From Bifidobacterium vespertilionis (GTDB lineage: Bacteria; Actinomycetota; Actinomycetes; Actinomycetales; Bifidobacteriaceae), in assembly GCF_008698145.1 (NCBI RefSeq), contig NZ_RZNZ01000012.1, positions 43,416 to 107,415 of the forward strand: a DNA stretch of 64,000 nucleotides. The letters run 5' to 3'. The position numbers were made by a program, and so were the translations under genes. Every line of letters starts with the position of its first letter. Positions within the stretch are counted from its first letter, which is position 1. The notes beneath the pieces were generated by a model that was not told the DNA's origin, ran no database searches, and saw nothing but the letters and a program-made list of their open reading frames with translations. This document shows, one piece after another, positions 42,510 through 51,540 of this stretch.

Positions 42510-44158
42510 CACTTCAGGCTCCAGGTGGAACCCTGCGGACCGTCCTCGATCGCGATGCCCGCTTCGCCCAGCGCGTCGCGGATCGCATCGGCCGTGGCGA
42601 AATCGCGGGCCTTGCGGGCCTGCGCGCGGGCCTCCAGACGCTCGCCGATCAGCGCATCCAGCGCCTTGCGCTCCGGGCTGGTTTCATCGTCATCGGCCGA
42701 TCCAGCGGCGCCGTCGCTCACCCACGGCTCGGCCAGCGGATCGAGGCCCAGCGTATCCAGCATCGCGCGCAGCATGAGCAGCCGCTCGCGCACGGTGGCT
42801 TGGGCGGATTCGCCCGCCACCTCGTCGCCCGCGTTGGACAGCATGCCGTTGATCGATCGGATCTCGGTGAAGATCGCCGCCAGCGCCCCCGGCACGTTGA
42901 TGTCGTTGTTGAGCGCGGCCACGAAATCGGCCGGCAGCTGATCGGCCGTTACGGCCTCCACCTCGGCGCGGCTGGGCTGTTCGCCGATCGCAGCGCCGGC
43001 GCGCTCGATGCAGTTGGACACGCGATCGTACGCGGCCTGCGCCTCGACCAGCGCCTGATCGGACCATTCGAGCATCGAACGGTACTGCACGGAACCGAGG
43101 GCGTAGCGGGCCACCCACGCGGAGTGGCTGGCCAGCACGCTCGGCACGGACAGGCCGGTGCCCAGCGACTTCGACATCTTTTCGCCCTTGGCGGTCACCC
43201 ATGCCGAATGCATCCAACGGGCCGCCGAGTCGTAGCCGGCCGCGCGGGTCTGGGCCATTTCGTTCTCGTGGTGTGGGAAGCGCAGATCCAAACCGCCGCC
43301 GTGGATGTCGAACATGCCGTCCAAGTAGCGGTGGCTCATGGCGGAGCATTCGATGTGCCAGCCGGGGCGGCCCACGCCGAACGGCGTCGCCCAGCGCGCG
43401 GTGACCGGATCGGTGTCCTTCGGGGCCTTCCACAGGGCGAAGTCGCGCGGATCATGCTTGTCCGGGGAGGCGTCCGCCGGATCGACGGGGTTGTACTTGT
43501 CGTCGCCGGTCGCATCGACGGACGGGCCCATGCGATCGGCCACCGCGGCGGCTTCATCCACTTCGGCCGATCCCTTCTGATGGGTCAACTCGCCGTACGC
43601 CGGCCAACTTGCCACGTCGAAGTACACGTTGCCGGTCGGATTGCCGTTGGCGTCCTTGACTACGTAGCCGTGGCCGTTGTCGATGATCTTCTGGATCAGG
43701 GCGACCATCTCCGGCACATGGCCGGTGGCGCGCGGCTCAACGGTGGGTGGCAGCACGCCCAGCGTCTCGTAGGCGTGCGTGAACTCGCGCTCGTAGTAGT
43801 AGGCGCGCGCCCACCACTCCTGGCCGGCGGCGGCCGCCTTGTCCAGGATCTTGTCGTCGATGTCCGTCACATTGCGCACGAACGTGACGTCGTAGCCCAG
43901 CCTCATGAACCAGCGACGCACCACGTCGAAGGCCACGGCCGCGCGCATGTGGCCGATGTGCGGCGACGATTGCACGGTGGCGCCGCATACGTAGATGCCC
44001 ACCTTGCCGGGTTTGATTGGCGTGAAGGTGGAGACGGCGTGCGATGCCGTGTCGTACAGCTTGAGTTCCGCCGCAGCGCGGGCGACGGGGTGTGCGCCCG
44101 GTTCCTTGGCTGCGGAAGTGTTGAAATTCTGCGGTTCTTGGCTTGTTCCCATAGTCAT
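42509..44158 (-). CDS. cysS: Cysteinyl-tRNA synthetase
   Basis: A 549-residue class I synthetase charging tRNA-Cys. The HIGH motif is PHIGH (66-70) and the KMSKS loop is 327-331; zinc ligands are in YVCGATVQ and [10 protein letters not shown] with the HHENE motif. Between about 165 and 250 there is a longer insert than usual, with ANGNPTGN and [14 protein letters not shown]. The C-terminal helical domain is complete ([19 protein letters not shown]). Two ATGs (44158 and 44152) fit the N-terminus; neither has a clear ribosome-binding site. The open frame further upstream belongs to the opposite strand's amidotransferase region and is not coding. Confidence 0.95.
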   Translation of the reverse strand: MTMGTSQEPQNFNTSAAKEPGAHPVARAAAELKLYDTASHAVSTFTPIKPGKVGIYVCGATVQSSPHIGHMRAAVAFDVVRRWFMRLGYDVTFVRNVTDIDDKILDKAAAAGQEWWARAYYYEREFTHAYETLGVLPPTVEPRATGHVPEMVALIQKIIDNGHGYVVKDANGNPTGNVYFDVASWPAYGELTHQKGSAEVDEAAAVADRMGPSVDATGDDKYNPVDPADASPDKHDPRDFALWKAPKDTDPVTARWATPFGVGRPGWHIECSAMSHRYLDGMFDIHGGGLDLRFPHHENEMAQTRAAGYDSAARWMHSAWVTAKGEKMSKSLGTGLSVPSVLASHSAWVARYALGSVQYRSMLEWSDQALVEAQAAYDRVSNCIERAGAAIGEQPSRAEVEAVTADQLPADFVAALNNDINVPGALAAIFTEIRSINGMLSNAGDEVAGESAQATVRERLLMLRAMLDTLGLDPLAEPWVSDGAAGSADDDETSPERKALDALIGERLEARAQARKARDFATADAIRDALGEAGIAIEDGPQGSTWSLK

Positions 44159-44257
44159 GAGCGTATGCGCGAAACCCGACAAGCGCAACCCGTGATCCGA
44201 CGGGCGGCGGCTGATGCAACCGCGTGGTAACGGGTAAGGTAATGGCGGGGTGACACA

Positions 44258-44995
44258 ATGGTTGCCATGGCCAAATCGCAAGTGCTTATTCTTCAGCATG
44301 TCGACTGGGAGCGCCCGGGCCGGATCCTGCAGAATCTTGAGGATCTCGGTCTGGAGCACCAGACGTTGAACATCACGTCGGAAAAGAACCCCGACCTGCC
44401 CGATTTCAAGGACGTCGCAGGTTTGGTGGTCATGGGTGGCCCGATGGGCGCGCTCGATTTTGACGACTATCCCGGGCTGAAGGCCGAGTCGAAGCTGGTG
44501 CGCGCCGCGGTGAGCGTGGGCAAGCCGGTGCTTGGCGTGTGCCTGGGACATCAGATCATCGCCACCGCGCTGGGCGCCAAGCTGTCCAAGGGGCCGGCGC
44601 CGGAGATCGGATTCGCGCCGATCAAGCGTGTGGATAAGCATGATTTCTTCTCCATGTGGGACAAACAGATCAGTGTGCTGCACTGGCATAACGACGTTGT
44701 GGGGCTGCCCGAGGGGGCGCAACTGCTCGCGCGCACGTCCGGTACCAAGGTTCAGGCGTTCCGCGTTGGTTCCGCGCTCGGCATGCAGTTCCACCTCGAG
44801 GTGACCGCCACACTGCTCGAGGAGTGGCTCGATGAGCCGTCGATGGTCAAGGACCTCAAGGCCGTTGGCCTTTCGAAATCCCAGCTGCGCGACCAATTCG
44901 CCGAATTCAACCCCACGTTGCAGCCGCTTGCCGAGCAGGTCTTCTCCGGCTTCGCGGCCCGATGCAGCACCTACGCCACCGCGCTCGCATCCTGA
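44258..44995 (+). CDS. Class I glutamine amidotransferase domain protein
   Basis: A 245-residue stand-alone amidotransferase of the GMP-synthase-like (GATase1) group. The catalytic triad is visible: Cys in [14 protein letters not shown], His in GMQFHLEVT and the following Glu. The oxyanion strand is [12 protein letters not shown], and the N-terminus [15 protein letters not shown] is typical of these proteins. They may release ammonia from glutamine or cleave gamma-glutamyl compounds; the partner or substrate is unknown. GGGGTGACACA precedes the ATG at 44258; another ATG at 44267 is possible. It is divergent from cysS, with 99 bp between. Confidence 0.85.
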   Translation: MVAMAKSQVLILQHVDWERPGRILQNLEDLGLEHQTLNITSEKNPDLPDFKDVAGLVVMGGPMGALDFDDYPGLKAESKLVRAAVSVGKPVLGVCLGHQIIATALGAKLSKGPAPEIGFAPIKRVDKHDFFSMWDKQISVLHWHNDVVGLPEGAQLLARTSGTKVQAFRVGSALGMQFHLEVTATLLEEWLDEPSMVKDLKAVGLSKSQLRDQFAEFNPTLQPLAEQVFSGFAARCSTYATALAS

Positions 44996-45017
44996 GTGCC
45001 ATGCCCTTGCGGTGTCA

Positions 45018-45205
45018 TCCTGAGCCTCTCGTGTCATCCTGAGCCTCTTGTGTCATCCTGAGCGCAGCGAAGGATCCTTAACCTTCCGCACACGTTTCAT
45101 AGTGCAAAACACCAAGGATCCTTCGCCGTGCTCAGGATGACAGCGAGAGGAACGCTGCGTTCAGGATGACAGCGAGAGGAACGCTGCGCTCAGGATGACG
45201 AGAGG
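45018..45205. repeat. MITE-like GTCATCCTGAG elements
   Basis: Three abbreviated left arms (GTCATCCTGAGCCTCT type), one full unit with centre CTTCCGCACACGTTTC...GTGCAAAACACC, and two extra right arms (CTCAGGATGACAGCGAGAGG). It occupies most of the gap before the ABC-F gene. Confidence 0.82.
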
Positions 45206-45263
45206 ATCTGCCGGAGCGATGATCCCAATGTGATGCCTAGGCGTGACGCTACATTGGTGCATT

Positions 45264-47474
45264 ATGCCGACTTATGATCTGGGACTTGAACGCGTATCGC
45301 TTGCCTTTGCCACCAAAACCATTTTCACGGATGTGACGCAGGGTGTTTTCGAAGGCGATCGCATTGGCATTGTGGGCCGCAACGGCGATGGCAAGTCAAC
45401 ACTGCTCAAGCTGTTCGAGGGCACGCAGACCCCCGATTCCGGTCGTGTGACCAAGCGCAACGGCCTGACCTTCGGCATGCTGTCGCAGCGCGATCCGCTG
45501 GACGATAACGCCACAGTGCGCGAGGCCGCGCTCGAGGGGCGCGAGGACTACGAGTGGGCCGCCGAAACCCGGTCGCGCGAGATCGTGGAGGCGCTGCTCG
45601 GCGGCATTGACCTCAACGCCACCGTCGGTTCCCTGTCCGGCGGTCAGCGTCGCCGTGCGGATCTGGCCCGACTGCTGCTCAAGGATTGGGACATCCTTGC
45701 GCTGGACGAGCCTACCAACCATCTGGACGTGGTGACGATCCACTGGCTCGCCGAGCACCTGCGCAATCGCTGGCCGGCCGGTCAGGGCGCATTCCTGATC
45801 GTCACGCACGACCGCTGGTTCCTCGATGAGGTATGCGAGTCCATGTGGGAGGTGCACGACGGGGTGATCGACCCCTTCGAGGGCGGCTACAGCGCGTACA
45901 TGATGCAGCGCGTCGAGCGCGATCGACAGGCCGACGTGCGCGAGGAGCGCCGACGCAATCTGGCCCGCAAGGAGCTGGCTTGGCTGTCCCGCGGTGCCCG
46001 TGCCCGGTCCACCAAGCAGAAGTTCCATGTCAAGGCCGCTCGCGAGCTGATCGCCGACGTGCCGCCGATGCGTAACTCCATTGAGCTCAGGCAGATGGCC
46101 ACCTCCCGTCTGGGCAAGCAGGTCGTGGACCTGATCGACGTGACGCAGGTGTTCGCTCACACCCACGGCTCGGTGGCCCGCGAGGATGCCGCTTCGAACG
46201 GTGGCGACATCGTGCCCGCCTTGTACTCCGAGCCCAAGGTGTACGGCTCTGTGGAGCTCGCCGTGGACGATATGAACGACCCGCGTCTGATCGACGCCGG
46301 TGTCACTCCAGCTGACGATGCCTCCGCAAGCCTTTCCACATCGGGGCAGAACGAGTCCGGTTCGGCGGTTGAGTCCGGCTCAGCGGCTGAACCCGGCGCG
46401 ACTGAGTCCGGTCAGGTAGCCTCTGATCAGGCCGCTTCTGATCATGCCGCCTCTGACCGAGCCGCTTCCGGCGCCGATGACGAGCCCGTCCCTGTCACCT
46501 CCGCGGCCAGCAAGGTCACGGTCACCGGCCGCAAGGTGCTCGACGATGTGACCTGGCTGATCGGTCCCGGCGACCGATTCGGCATCGTCGGTGCGAACGG
46601 TGCCGGCAAGTCCACGCTGCTGAAGCTGATCGACGGCTCGCTCACGCCCACGCTCGGCCATGTGAACATTGGCAAGACCGTGAAGTTTGCGGTGCTTTCC
46701 CAGCGCCTCGACGAGCTCGAGAAACTGGGCAAGTACAAGATCAAGGAGGTCCTGTCCCGCTACAAGCCGAGCTACATCGTGGATGGCAAGGAAGTCACCC
46801 CCGGTCAGCTCATGGAGCGACTTGGTTTCTCCTCTGCGCAGCTCATGACGCCGATCCGCGACCTGTCCGGTGGCCAGAAGCGTCGTATGCAGCTGCTGCT
46901 GATCCTGCTGGACGAGCCGAACGTGCTCATCATGGACGAGCCCGGCAACGACTTGGACACGGACATGCTCGCCGTCATGGAGGACCTGCTCGACACCTGG
47001 CCCGGCACGCTGATTGTCGTCTCGCATGACCGGTACCTGCTCGAGCGCGTCACCGATCAGCAGTTCGCGCTGATCGGCGGTAAGGTCCGCCATCTGCCCG
47101 GTGGCGTGGATGACTATCTGGACATGATCGAGAAGGCCAAGAACGCGCCTGCTCAGCCTGCCGTTTCCGGCGCATCCATTTCCGACGGTGCGTCCGCATC
47201 CGGTTCCGCTTCCAGCTCTTCGGATTCCGCCTCTGACCAGCCGAAGCTCGCCGGCAAGGCCTACCACGAAGCCAGCAAGCGCGTCCGCGCCATCGAGCGC
47301 AAGATCGCCAAGCTGGAGGAGCAGAAGGACGCCCTTGAGCAGGAGATGGCCGCGCATGACCCGTCCGACTATGAGGGGCTCAACAAGCTCAACGGGCAGC
47401 TGTCCGCCATCAACTCGGAGAGCGATGACCTCGAGGCCGAATGGCTTGAGCTGTCCGAGCAGCTGGGTGAGTGA
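45264..47474 (+). CDS. ABC-F family ATPase (Uup/EttA-like), long linker
   Basis: A 736-residue soluble protein with two ABC domains and no membrane part; ABC-F proteins act on the ribosome. Domain 1: Walker A GRNGDGKST, signature LSGGQRRRADLARLLL, Walker B DEPTNHLD. Domain 2: GANGAGKST, LSGGQKRRMQLLLILL, MDEPGNDLD. Between them about 130 residues include a Ser/Ala/Glu/Asp-rich low-complexity stretch (about 355-410). The last 70 residues (SKRVRAIERKIAKLEEQKDALEQEM) form the coiled-coil C-terminal domain known from Uup. Typical ABC-F lengths are 520-640, so this one is long. The start ATG has no clear ribosome-binding site. Confidence 0.9.
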   Translation: MPTYDLGLERVSLAFATKTIFTDVTQGVFEGDRIGIVGRNGDGKSTLLKLFEGTQTPDSGRVTKRNGLTFGMLSQRDPLDDNATVREAALEGREDYEWAAETRSREIVEALLGGIDLNATVGSLSGGQRRRADLARLLLKDWDILALDEPTNHLDVVTIHWLAEHLRNRWPAGQGAFLIVTHDRWFLDEVCESMWEVHDGVIDPFEGGYSAYMMQRVERDRQADVREERRRNLARKELAWLSRGARARSTKQKFHVKAARELIADVPPMRNSIELRQMATSRLGKQVVDLIDVTQVFAHTHGSVAREDAASNGGDIVPALYSEPKVYGSVELAVDDMNDPRLIDAGVTPADDASASLSTSGQNESGSAVESGSAAEPGATESGQVASDQAASDHAASDRAASGADDEPVPVTSAASKVTVTGRKVLDDVTWLIGPGDRFGIVGANGAGKSTLLKLIDGSLTPTLGHVNIGKTVKFAVLSQRLDELEKLGKYKIKEVLSRYKPSYIVDGKEVTPGQLMERLGFSSAQLMTPIRDLSGGQKRRMQLLLILLDEPNVLIMDEPGNDLDTDMLAVMEDLLDTWPGTLIVVSHDRYLLERVTDQQFALIGGKVRHLPGGVDDYLDMIEKAKNAPAQPAVSGASISDGASASGSASSSSDSASDQPKLAGKAYHEASKRVRAIERKIAKLEEQKDALEQEMAAHDPSDYEGLNKLNGQLSAINSESDDLEAEWLELSEQLGE

Positions 47475-47545
47475 GGGCCGGAACGGACTGCAGGTTTCAG
47501 AGATGCCGGCTCCGGCAGAACTGCCGGAAGGGTCGCGATCGGTCT

Positions 47546-47989
47546 TCACCCGCGTTCGGGTTCATGGTCGGCATCCCATGGATTGATCAGTTTCACCCCC
47601 GTTCCTTCGAAGTCCTTGACGTTGCGCGTGGCCAGTGAGGCGCCATTGGCCCGCGCAATCGCCGCGATCATTCCATCCTGCACGCTAATCGGGTGGCCCT
47701 CCTCTCGTCTTTGGGCGACGATTGCGGCATAATGTACTGCTGCGCGAATGTCGTATGGGATCGTATAGTCGCGGTATTGCTCAATGAAATCGTTGATGGT
47801 CCGTGAAAGCGCGAATCGTCGCCGTCCCTGCGGAACAAGGGCAAGGCCATAGAGCAGTTCGGCTGTATTCACAGCCGTGGTGTAGGCCTCATCGCGGCCA
47901 ATGCCGATGAACCAATCGATGACGTGCGGATCGCTGTTGGTGTGCTTGAGGATCTCGCTGATGACATTGGTGTCGAGGATGATCATCAT
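47546..47989 (-). CDS. PIN-domain toxin, FitB/VapC type
   Basis: A 147-residue predicted RNase. The conserved acids of the PIN active site are visible: Asp 6 in MIILDTNVISE, Glu in NTAELLYGLALVPQGRRR, Asp in SVQDGMIAAIARANG and the last acid near TRNVKDFEG. The pattern of VISE and PISVQDGMIAA is that of the FitB branch. Its ATG overlaps the antitoxin stop codon by ATGA, so the pair is translationally coupled. Target RNA is unknown (VapC toxins usually cut tRNA-fMet or rRNA). Confidence 0.88.
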   Translation of the reverse strand: MMIILDTNVISEILKHTNSDPHVIDWFIGIGRDEAYTTAVNTAELLYGLALVPQGRRRFALSRTINDFIEQYRDYTIPYDIRAAVHYAAIVAQRREEGHPISVQDGMIAAIARANGASLATRNVKDFEGTGVKLINPWDADHEPERG

Positions 47990-48276
47990 TCCCCCAGATC
48001 AACGGGGCGCATGTACTTATCTCGCGGCGGAACAAGGTCTTCGTCCGGTCCCAGGCCTTCTCCGTCCAGCAATTTCCACATCTCCTGAACCAGATCGGCA
48101 TTGCTGAGAATCCTGCGGCTCACATACTGCGCCAGATAATCCTCCAGCACCGACCGTGCCTGCGCCTCCATGGACCTGTTGTTCTCCGCAGCGGCCTGCT
48201 TGAGTGCTGCGATGTTCTCGTCCGACATCTTTCTGATGGTGATGGTGTTGCCCTTTTCGGCTGGCTTCGTGGTCAT
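47986..48276 (-). CDS. FitA-like ribbon-helix-helix antitoxin
   Basis: A 96-residue protein: NTITIRKMSDENIAALKQAAAENNRSMEAQARSVLEDYL is the Arc/FitA ribbon-helix-helix DNA-binding part, and the C-terminal DLVQEMWKLLDGEGLGPDEDLVPPRDKY is the toxin-binding arm that usually ends in an Arg reaching the PIN active site. AGGAGGGGCC precedes the ATG. A 17-bp palindrome covers the promoter. It is the first gene of the operon. Confidence 0.87.
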   Translation of the reverse strand: MTTKPAEKGNTITIRKMSDENIAALKQAAAENNRSMEAQARSVLEDYLAQYVSRRILSNADLVQEMWKLLDGEGLGPDEDLVPPRDKYMRPVDLGE

Positions 48277-48285
48277 GGCCCCTCC

Positions 48286-48332
48286 TGTGCTAGCATTGTG
48301 CTGTCATTGAATGCAAGCACTATGCTAGCACA
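48286..48332 (-). promoter_or_regulatory. Operator of the FitAB-like operon
   Basis: TGTGCTAGCATTGTGCT (48286-48302) and AGCACTATGCTAGCACA (48316-48332) are inverted copies with one mismatch around a 13-nt centre, ending 10 bp before the antitoxin ATG. The length and nested GCTAGC symmetry fit binding of two FitA dimers, as in known fit operators. Confidence 0.8.
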
Positions 48333-48408
48333 AATGTTCGATCGATTGCTCCGCGTGTCGGCAGGCGGTTCCTCAATGCGGGGCTCGCGTGGCGATCCGG
48401 TCGCCGCA

Positions 48409-49677
48409 TCACAGCGTCACTTCGTCCCACCGGTCGGCTGCCGGCAGCGACCGGACCGTCGGCTTGGCCAGCACGATCGCCACGTTGACCGCCAGTACCG
48501 CCAGAAACAGGCCGATCGTGGCGCCGAATCCGACGAGCGGCAGCAGCGAGCCGGCGATCGCCGAGCAGAACAGCGCCGGTAGCATGCACAGCAGCCCCAG
48601 CGCCGATCCCGCCCGTCCCTGCATGTCGGACGGCACCTTGGCAAACACGAAGCCCATGATGAGCGAATTGACGACCGGGATCGGCACGCTGACCAGCAGG
48701 GCGCAGACCAGCACCACGGCATAACCGTCACTGAACAGCATCGGAGCCAGCGTGGCCAGCGCCACCGTGGAAACGACGACCATGCCCGTGCCCAGCGGCA
48801 TTCGGTCGGCGACCTTCGCGGCAATCAGGGCCCCCAGCAGCGTGCCAGCGCCCATCGCCATCTCCACCAGGCCGATGCGCACTGCATCGACGTGCGTACC
48901 TACCAGATGCAGGTTCACCGTGGCGAAAATGCCGTTGATGCCGAGGTTTACCAGCGAGGCTATCGCCGTGAGCGTCAGCAGCGTGCGGCGGCGCAGCGTC
49001 CAGCGCCACCCTGCCGCGAAATCGGCGAGAAACGACCCGTGCGCGGCCGGCGGCTCCCCGTTGTCCCCATGGTCCCCGTTGCCGGTGTCCGCTAGGCGGG
49101 TCGCGCTTGCCCCGGAGAGCGCGTACATGAGTGATGAGACCGCGAACGGCAGCCACGGCGCAAAGGTGTACAGCACGCCCCCGAGCGGCGAGCCGGCGAG
49201 ACTGATCACCGAATCGCGGCCCTGATTGAGACTCTGTGCCTTCGGGTACTGTTCGGTCGGAATGATCGACCGCAGCATGGCGTTGGTGGCTCCCTGGAGC
49301 AGTCCGTTGATTGTGGAGGCCACGACCGTGATGACGGCGAACGCCGCGAAGTTCAGGAGATTAAGCGCCAACAGTGCGAATGCCAGACCCCACAGTGCCA
49401 TGCCGCACAGCGCGTTGATGATGATGAGCGTTCTGCGGTCGTGCCGGTCGACCACCGTGCCGCCGAATATGCCCGCCCCCTGCGAGGCGATCATGGTGGC
49501 CGTGCCCAGCCAGCCGGACAGCGCGAGCGACTGCGTGAGCGAAAAGGCGACGAGCGAAATGGCGAACGACTTCATAGCCATGCCCATGGCTGCCGCGGTG
49601 TCCGCGGCGAACCAGCGGCGGTATTGCGCATTGCGCCAGAGGGGCGTGCGCGCTGCGGGTTGTGCTTCGGAATGCAT
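48409..49677 (-). CDS. MFS transporter, DHA3 (macrolide-efflux) type
   Basis: A 422-residue major-facilitator protein with 12 spans: WRNAQYRRWFAADTAAAMGMAMKSFAISLVAFSLT is the usual N-terminus of the DHA3 group and VVDRHDRRTLIIINAL is its loop-2 motif. A short Gly/Asp/Asn/His-rich loop (about 200-215) separates the halves. The start is the ATG of MHSEAQPAAR, behind GAGGAATCC; the frame stays open 22 codons upstream without a match. A drug or peptide substrate is likely. It lies 148 bp after an ArsR-type regulator gene on the same strand, a common arrangement for regulated efflux pumps. Confidence 0.86.
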   Translation of the reverse strand: MHSEAQPAARTPLWRNAQYRRWFAADTAAAMGMAMKSFAISLVAFSLTQSLALSGWLGTATMIASQGAGIFGGTVVDRHDRRTLIIINALCGMALWGLAFALLALNLLNFAAFAVITVVASTINGLLQGATNAMLRSIIPTEQYPKAQSLNQGRDSVISLAGSPLGGVLYTFAPWLPFAVSSLMYALSGASATRLADTGNGDHGDNGEPPAAHGSFLADFAAGWRWTLRRRTLLTLTAIASLVNLGINGIFATVNLHLVGTHVDAVRIGLVEMAMGAGTLLGALIAAKVADRMPLGTGMVVVSTVALATLAPMLFSDGYAVVLVCALLVSVPIPVVNSLIMGFVFAKVPSDMQGRAGSALGLLCMLPALFCSAIAGSLLPLVGFGATIGLFLAVLAVNVAIVLAKPTVRSLPAADRWDEVTL

Positions 49678-49825
49678 GGGGATTCCTCGGATCTTTGCCT
49701 TGACGGGGTGGTTTTGGGTATGCTTGCGCACGCCCGGGCGCACATGCGGTGCGGCGCGGGCGGTGGCGGGTGCGGTGCTGGAACGGGTTGGGCGCGGTCG
49801 CGCGCTGCGGGGCGCGGCTAACCGG

Positions 49826-50410
49826 TCATGGAATCCACTTGAACAGTTCGGTGGCGAGCATCACGGGCTGCGATCCGTCGCCTTCCCGATGCGTGAGATT
49901 GCGCTGCGTCCATTTTCGGGTGACTGCCAGAAGCTCGGCGGACATCTGCGCGTATTCCTCGGCGGTGAGCAGAATCACCGAGCTGGTCTCACATCCGGGA
50001 TCGCGCCACTCTGCGGGCAGCGAATCGGCTGCCGCCCGGTAGCGTTCCCTGCCGGCCTGAAGGAACTCGGCGCCCGCCTGATCCAGTGCCTGCGCGACGG
50101 CCGATGCATCCTTGGCGTCGACGCTGAGTTCGTACCCCTCGCCGACGGCCTGCCAGCAGCTTTTGCGCCCGTCGCCGTCCGGTGACGGCACCTGCATGAC
50201 GACGCCGGCCTTCTTGAGCTGCCGTAGGTGGTGGCTGATCGTGCCCGCCGATTCGCCGAGTGCCATGGCGATCTCACTCACCATGTACGGGCGCTCGTTG
50301 CTCATCAGGGTGAGCATGCGCATGCGAGTGGGGTGCGACAGTGCCTTGAGCTGGGCGAAATCGGTGACCTTGTGCACGGTTCTATCGGTGTTCTCGCGCG
50401 GTTCCTGCAT
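49826..50410 (-). CDS. ArsR-family winged-helix regulator
   Basis: A 194-residue repressor. The DNA-binding domain is FAQLKALSHPTRMRMLTLMSNERPYMVSEIAMALGESAGTISHHLRQLKKAGVV; the extended C-terminal part (YRAAADSLPAEWRDPGCETSSVILLTAEEYAQM) is longer than in metal-sensing ArsR proteins and contains no metal-binding ELCVCDL box, so a non-metal ligand is likely. The ATG at 50410 is preferred because AAGGAGG lies just upstream; an ATG at 50431 would place that site inside the gene. Likely autoregulated through the palindrome at 50436 and controlling the downstream MFS gene. Confidence 0.85.
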   Translation of the reverse strand: MQEPRENTDRTVHKVTDFAQLKALSHPTRMRMLTLMSNERPYMVSEIAMALGESAGTISHHLRQLKKAGVVMQVPSPDGDGRKSCWQAVGEGYELSVDAKDASAVAQALDQAGAEFLQAGRERYRAAADSLPAEWRDPGCETSSVILLTAEEYAQMSAELLAVTRKWTQRNLTHREGDGSQPVMLATELFKWIP

Positions 50411-50435
50411 GACGGTCAACCCTCCTTCCATGATT

Positions 50436-50465
50436 TACAAGAAATATTGTACAATAAATCTTGTA
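50436..50465. promoter_or_regulatory. Operator/promoter palindrome of the ArsR gene
   Basis: TACAAG and CTTGTA at the edges enclose the perfect 12-bp palindrome TATTGTACAATA, giving a 30-bp AT-rich dyad with few mismatches, 25 bp before the start codon. TACAAT within it can serve as -10. This is where a dimeric ArsR protein would be expected to bind. Confidence 0.72.
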
Positions 50466-50522
50466 GAAATTGGGCGGCGTGCCGTGCGGGGAAATTGCGC
50501 GGGGAGGTCATGCAGGGAGGCC

Positions 50523-50598
50523 GTCCACGGAACTCGATTTTTTCAATCATGCCGTTGGAATTCCGCCGGTCTGGATTGGAAATTCGAGTTCCGTGGAC
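50523..50598. repeat. 15-bp inverted repeat with core motif in the loop
   Basis: GTCCACGGAACTCGA (50523-50537) and its exact complement (50584-50598) enclose a 46-nt centre that contains CGTTGGAATTCCGCC (50553-50567). The same core word occurs in copy 2 of the GTGACCGGG arrays, although the stems here are unrelated. Confidence 0.7.
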
Positions 50599-50635
50599 AG
50601 TCGGGAGGGCGGATGGGGAAGAGGGGGAGGGGGAT

Positions 50636-50673
50636 ATGAAAAAAGGGCTGATCAACATGTTGTTGATCAGCCC
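50636..50673 (-). terminator. Rho-independent terminator of the ilv operon
   Basis: GGGCTGATCAACA (50645-50657) pairs with TGTTGATCAGCCC (50661-50673) over a 3-nt loop. On the minus strand the stem is followed by TTTTTTC, a textbook terminator. It lies about 280 bp after ilvN, with a repeat block in between. Confidence 0.85.
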
Positions 50674-50689
50674 TGTTGGGTTCTGATTC

Positions 50690-50950
50690 AGCGGTTCGCG
50701 CGCACTGGGCGTAAGCCGCCGAATCATTTCACGACTATCGGGCGAACGGGTTTGCGGCAAAACCAACTGCTCCCGTCCCTCTAGCGGAGCGGCCTGCTGG
50801 CCGCGCTCTGCCCGTGCGGTTCGCGTGCACTGGGCGCGCTCTCGCCACGCTAGGCGCACCGCGCCCGTCCCTCTAGCGGAGCGGCCTTGCGGCCGCGCTC
50901 TATTCAGCGGTTCGCAGGCACCTGGCCTGCTCACGCCACGCTGAGCCCAC
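50690..50950. repeat. Reiterated block in the ilvN 3' region
   Basis: CCGTCCCTCTAGCGGAGCGG and a following GCGGCCGCGCTCT-type hairpin occur twice (near 50775 and 50870), and CAGCGGTTCGC...GCACTGGGC words occur three times. Several pieces are palindromic, for example GCTGAGCCCACTGGGCTCAGC at the right end. Because the terminator lies beyond it, the block should be part of the ilv transcript. Confidence 0.7.
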
Positions 50951-50955
50951 TGGGC

Positions 50956-51513
50956 TCAGCGTCCCGTGATTTCCGAGCCTAGGACCTTTTCGCTCAGCGC
51001 CTTCGGGCCGCGGGTCACGGCCACCGCGCCGGAACGCACCAGCTCGATCACGCCGTAATGCTCCAGCAGACCCAGCAGCGCGTCGATCTTGCCCTCCGCG
51101 CCGGTGGCCTCGATGGTCAGCGACTCGGGGTTCACATCGACCACGCGCACGCGGAACAGACGCACGATCTCCAGCACATCGGAGCGGTTCGACTGATCGG
51201 CCGCAACCTTAATGAGCACCAGCTCGCGCTCCACCGTGGTGTTCGGGTCCAGCTCCACGATCTTGAGCACGTGCAGCAGCTTGTTGAGCTGCTTGATGAT
51301 CTGCTCCAGCGGAACGCGGTCCACGTCCGCGGTCACCGTGACGCGCGAGATATCCGGGCGCTCGGTGGGGGAGACGGACAGCGAATTGATGTTGAAGGCT
51401 CGACGGGCGAACAGGCCGGCGATGCGGGCGAGCACGCCGGGACGGTTCTCCACCAGCACCGAAAGCGTGTGACGCTCGGAACCGGGCTGGGATGCGGGAT
51501 ACACAGCTGCCAT
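50956..51513 (-). CDS. ilvN: Acetolactate synthase, small (regulatory) subunit
   Basis: A 185-residue regulatory subunit with an N-terminal ACT domain (HTLSVLVENRPGVLARIAGLFARRAFNINSLSVSPTERPDISRVTV), which binds valine for feedback control, and the typical C-terminal half (LVLIKVAADQSNRSDVLEIVRLFRVRVVDVNPESLTIEATG). The length is normal. AAGGAG precedes the ATG and 27 bp separate it from the large-subunit gene. It forms one operon with ilvB and ends before a strong terminator. Confidence 0.95.
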   Translation of the reverse strand: MAAVYPASQPGSERHTLSVLVENRPGVLARIAGLFARRAFNINSLSVSPTERPDISRVTVTADVDRVPLEQIIKQLNKLLHVLKIVELDPNTTVERELVLIKVAADQSNRSDVLEIVRLFRVRVVDVNPESLTIEATGAEGKIDALLGLLEHYGVIELVRSGAVAVTRGPKALSEKVLGSEITGR

Positions 51514-51540
51514 GGGATTCTCCTTACGTTGCTTTCGTTC

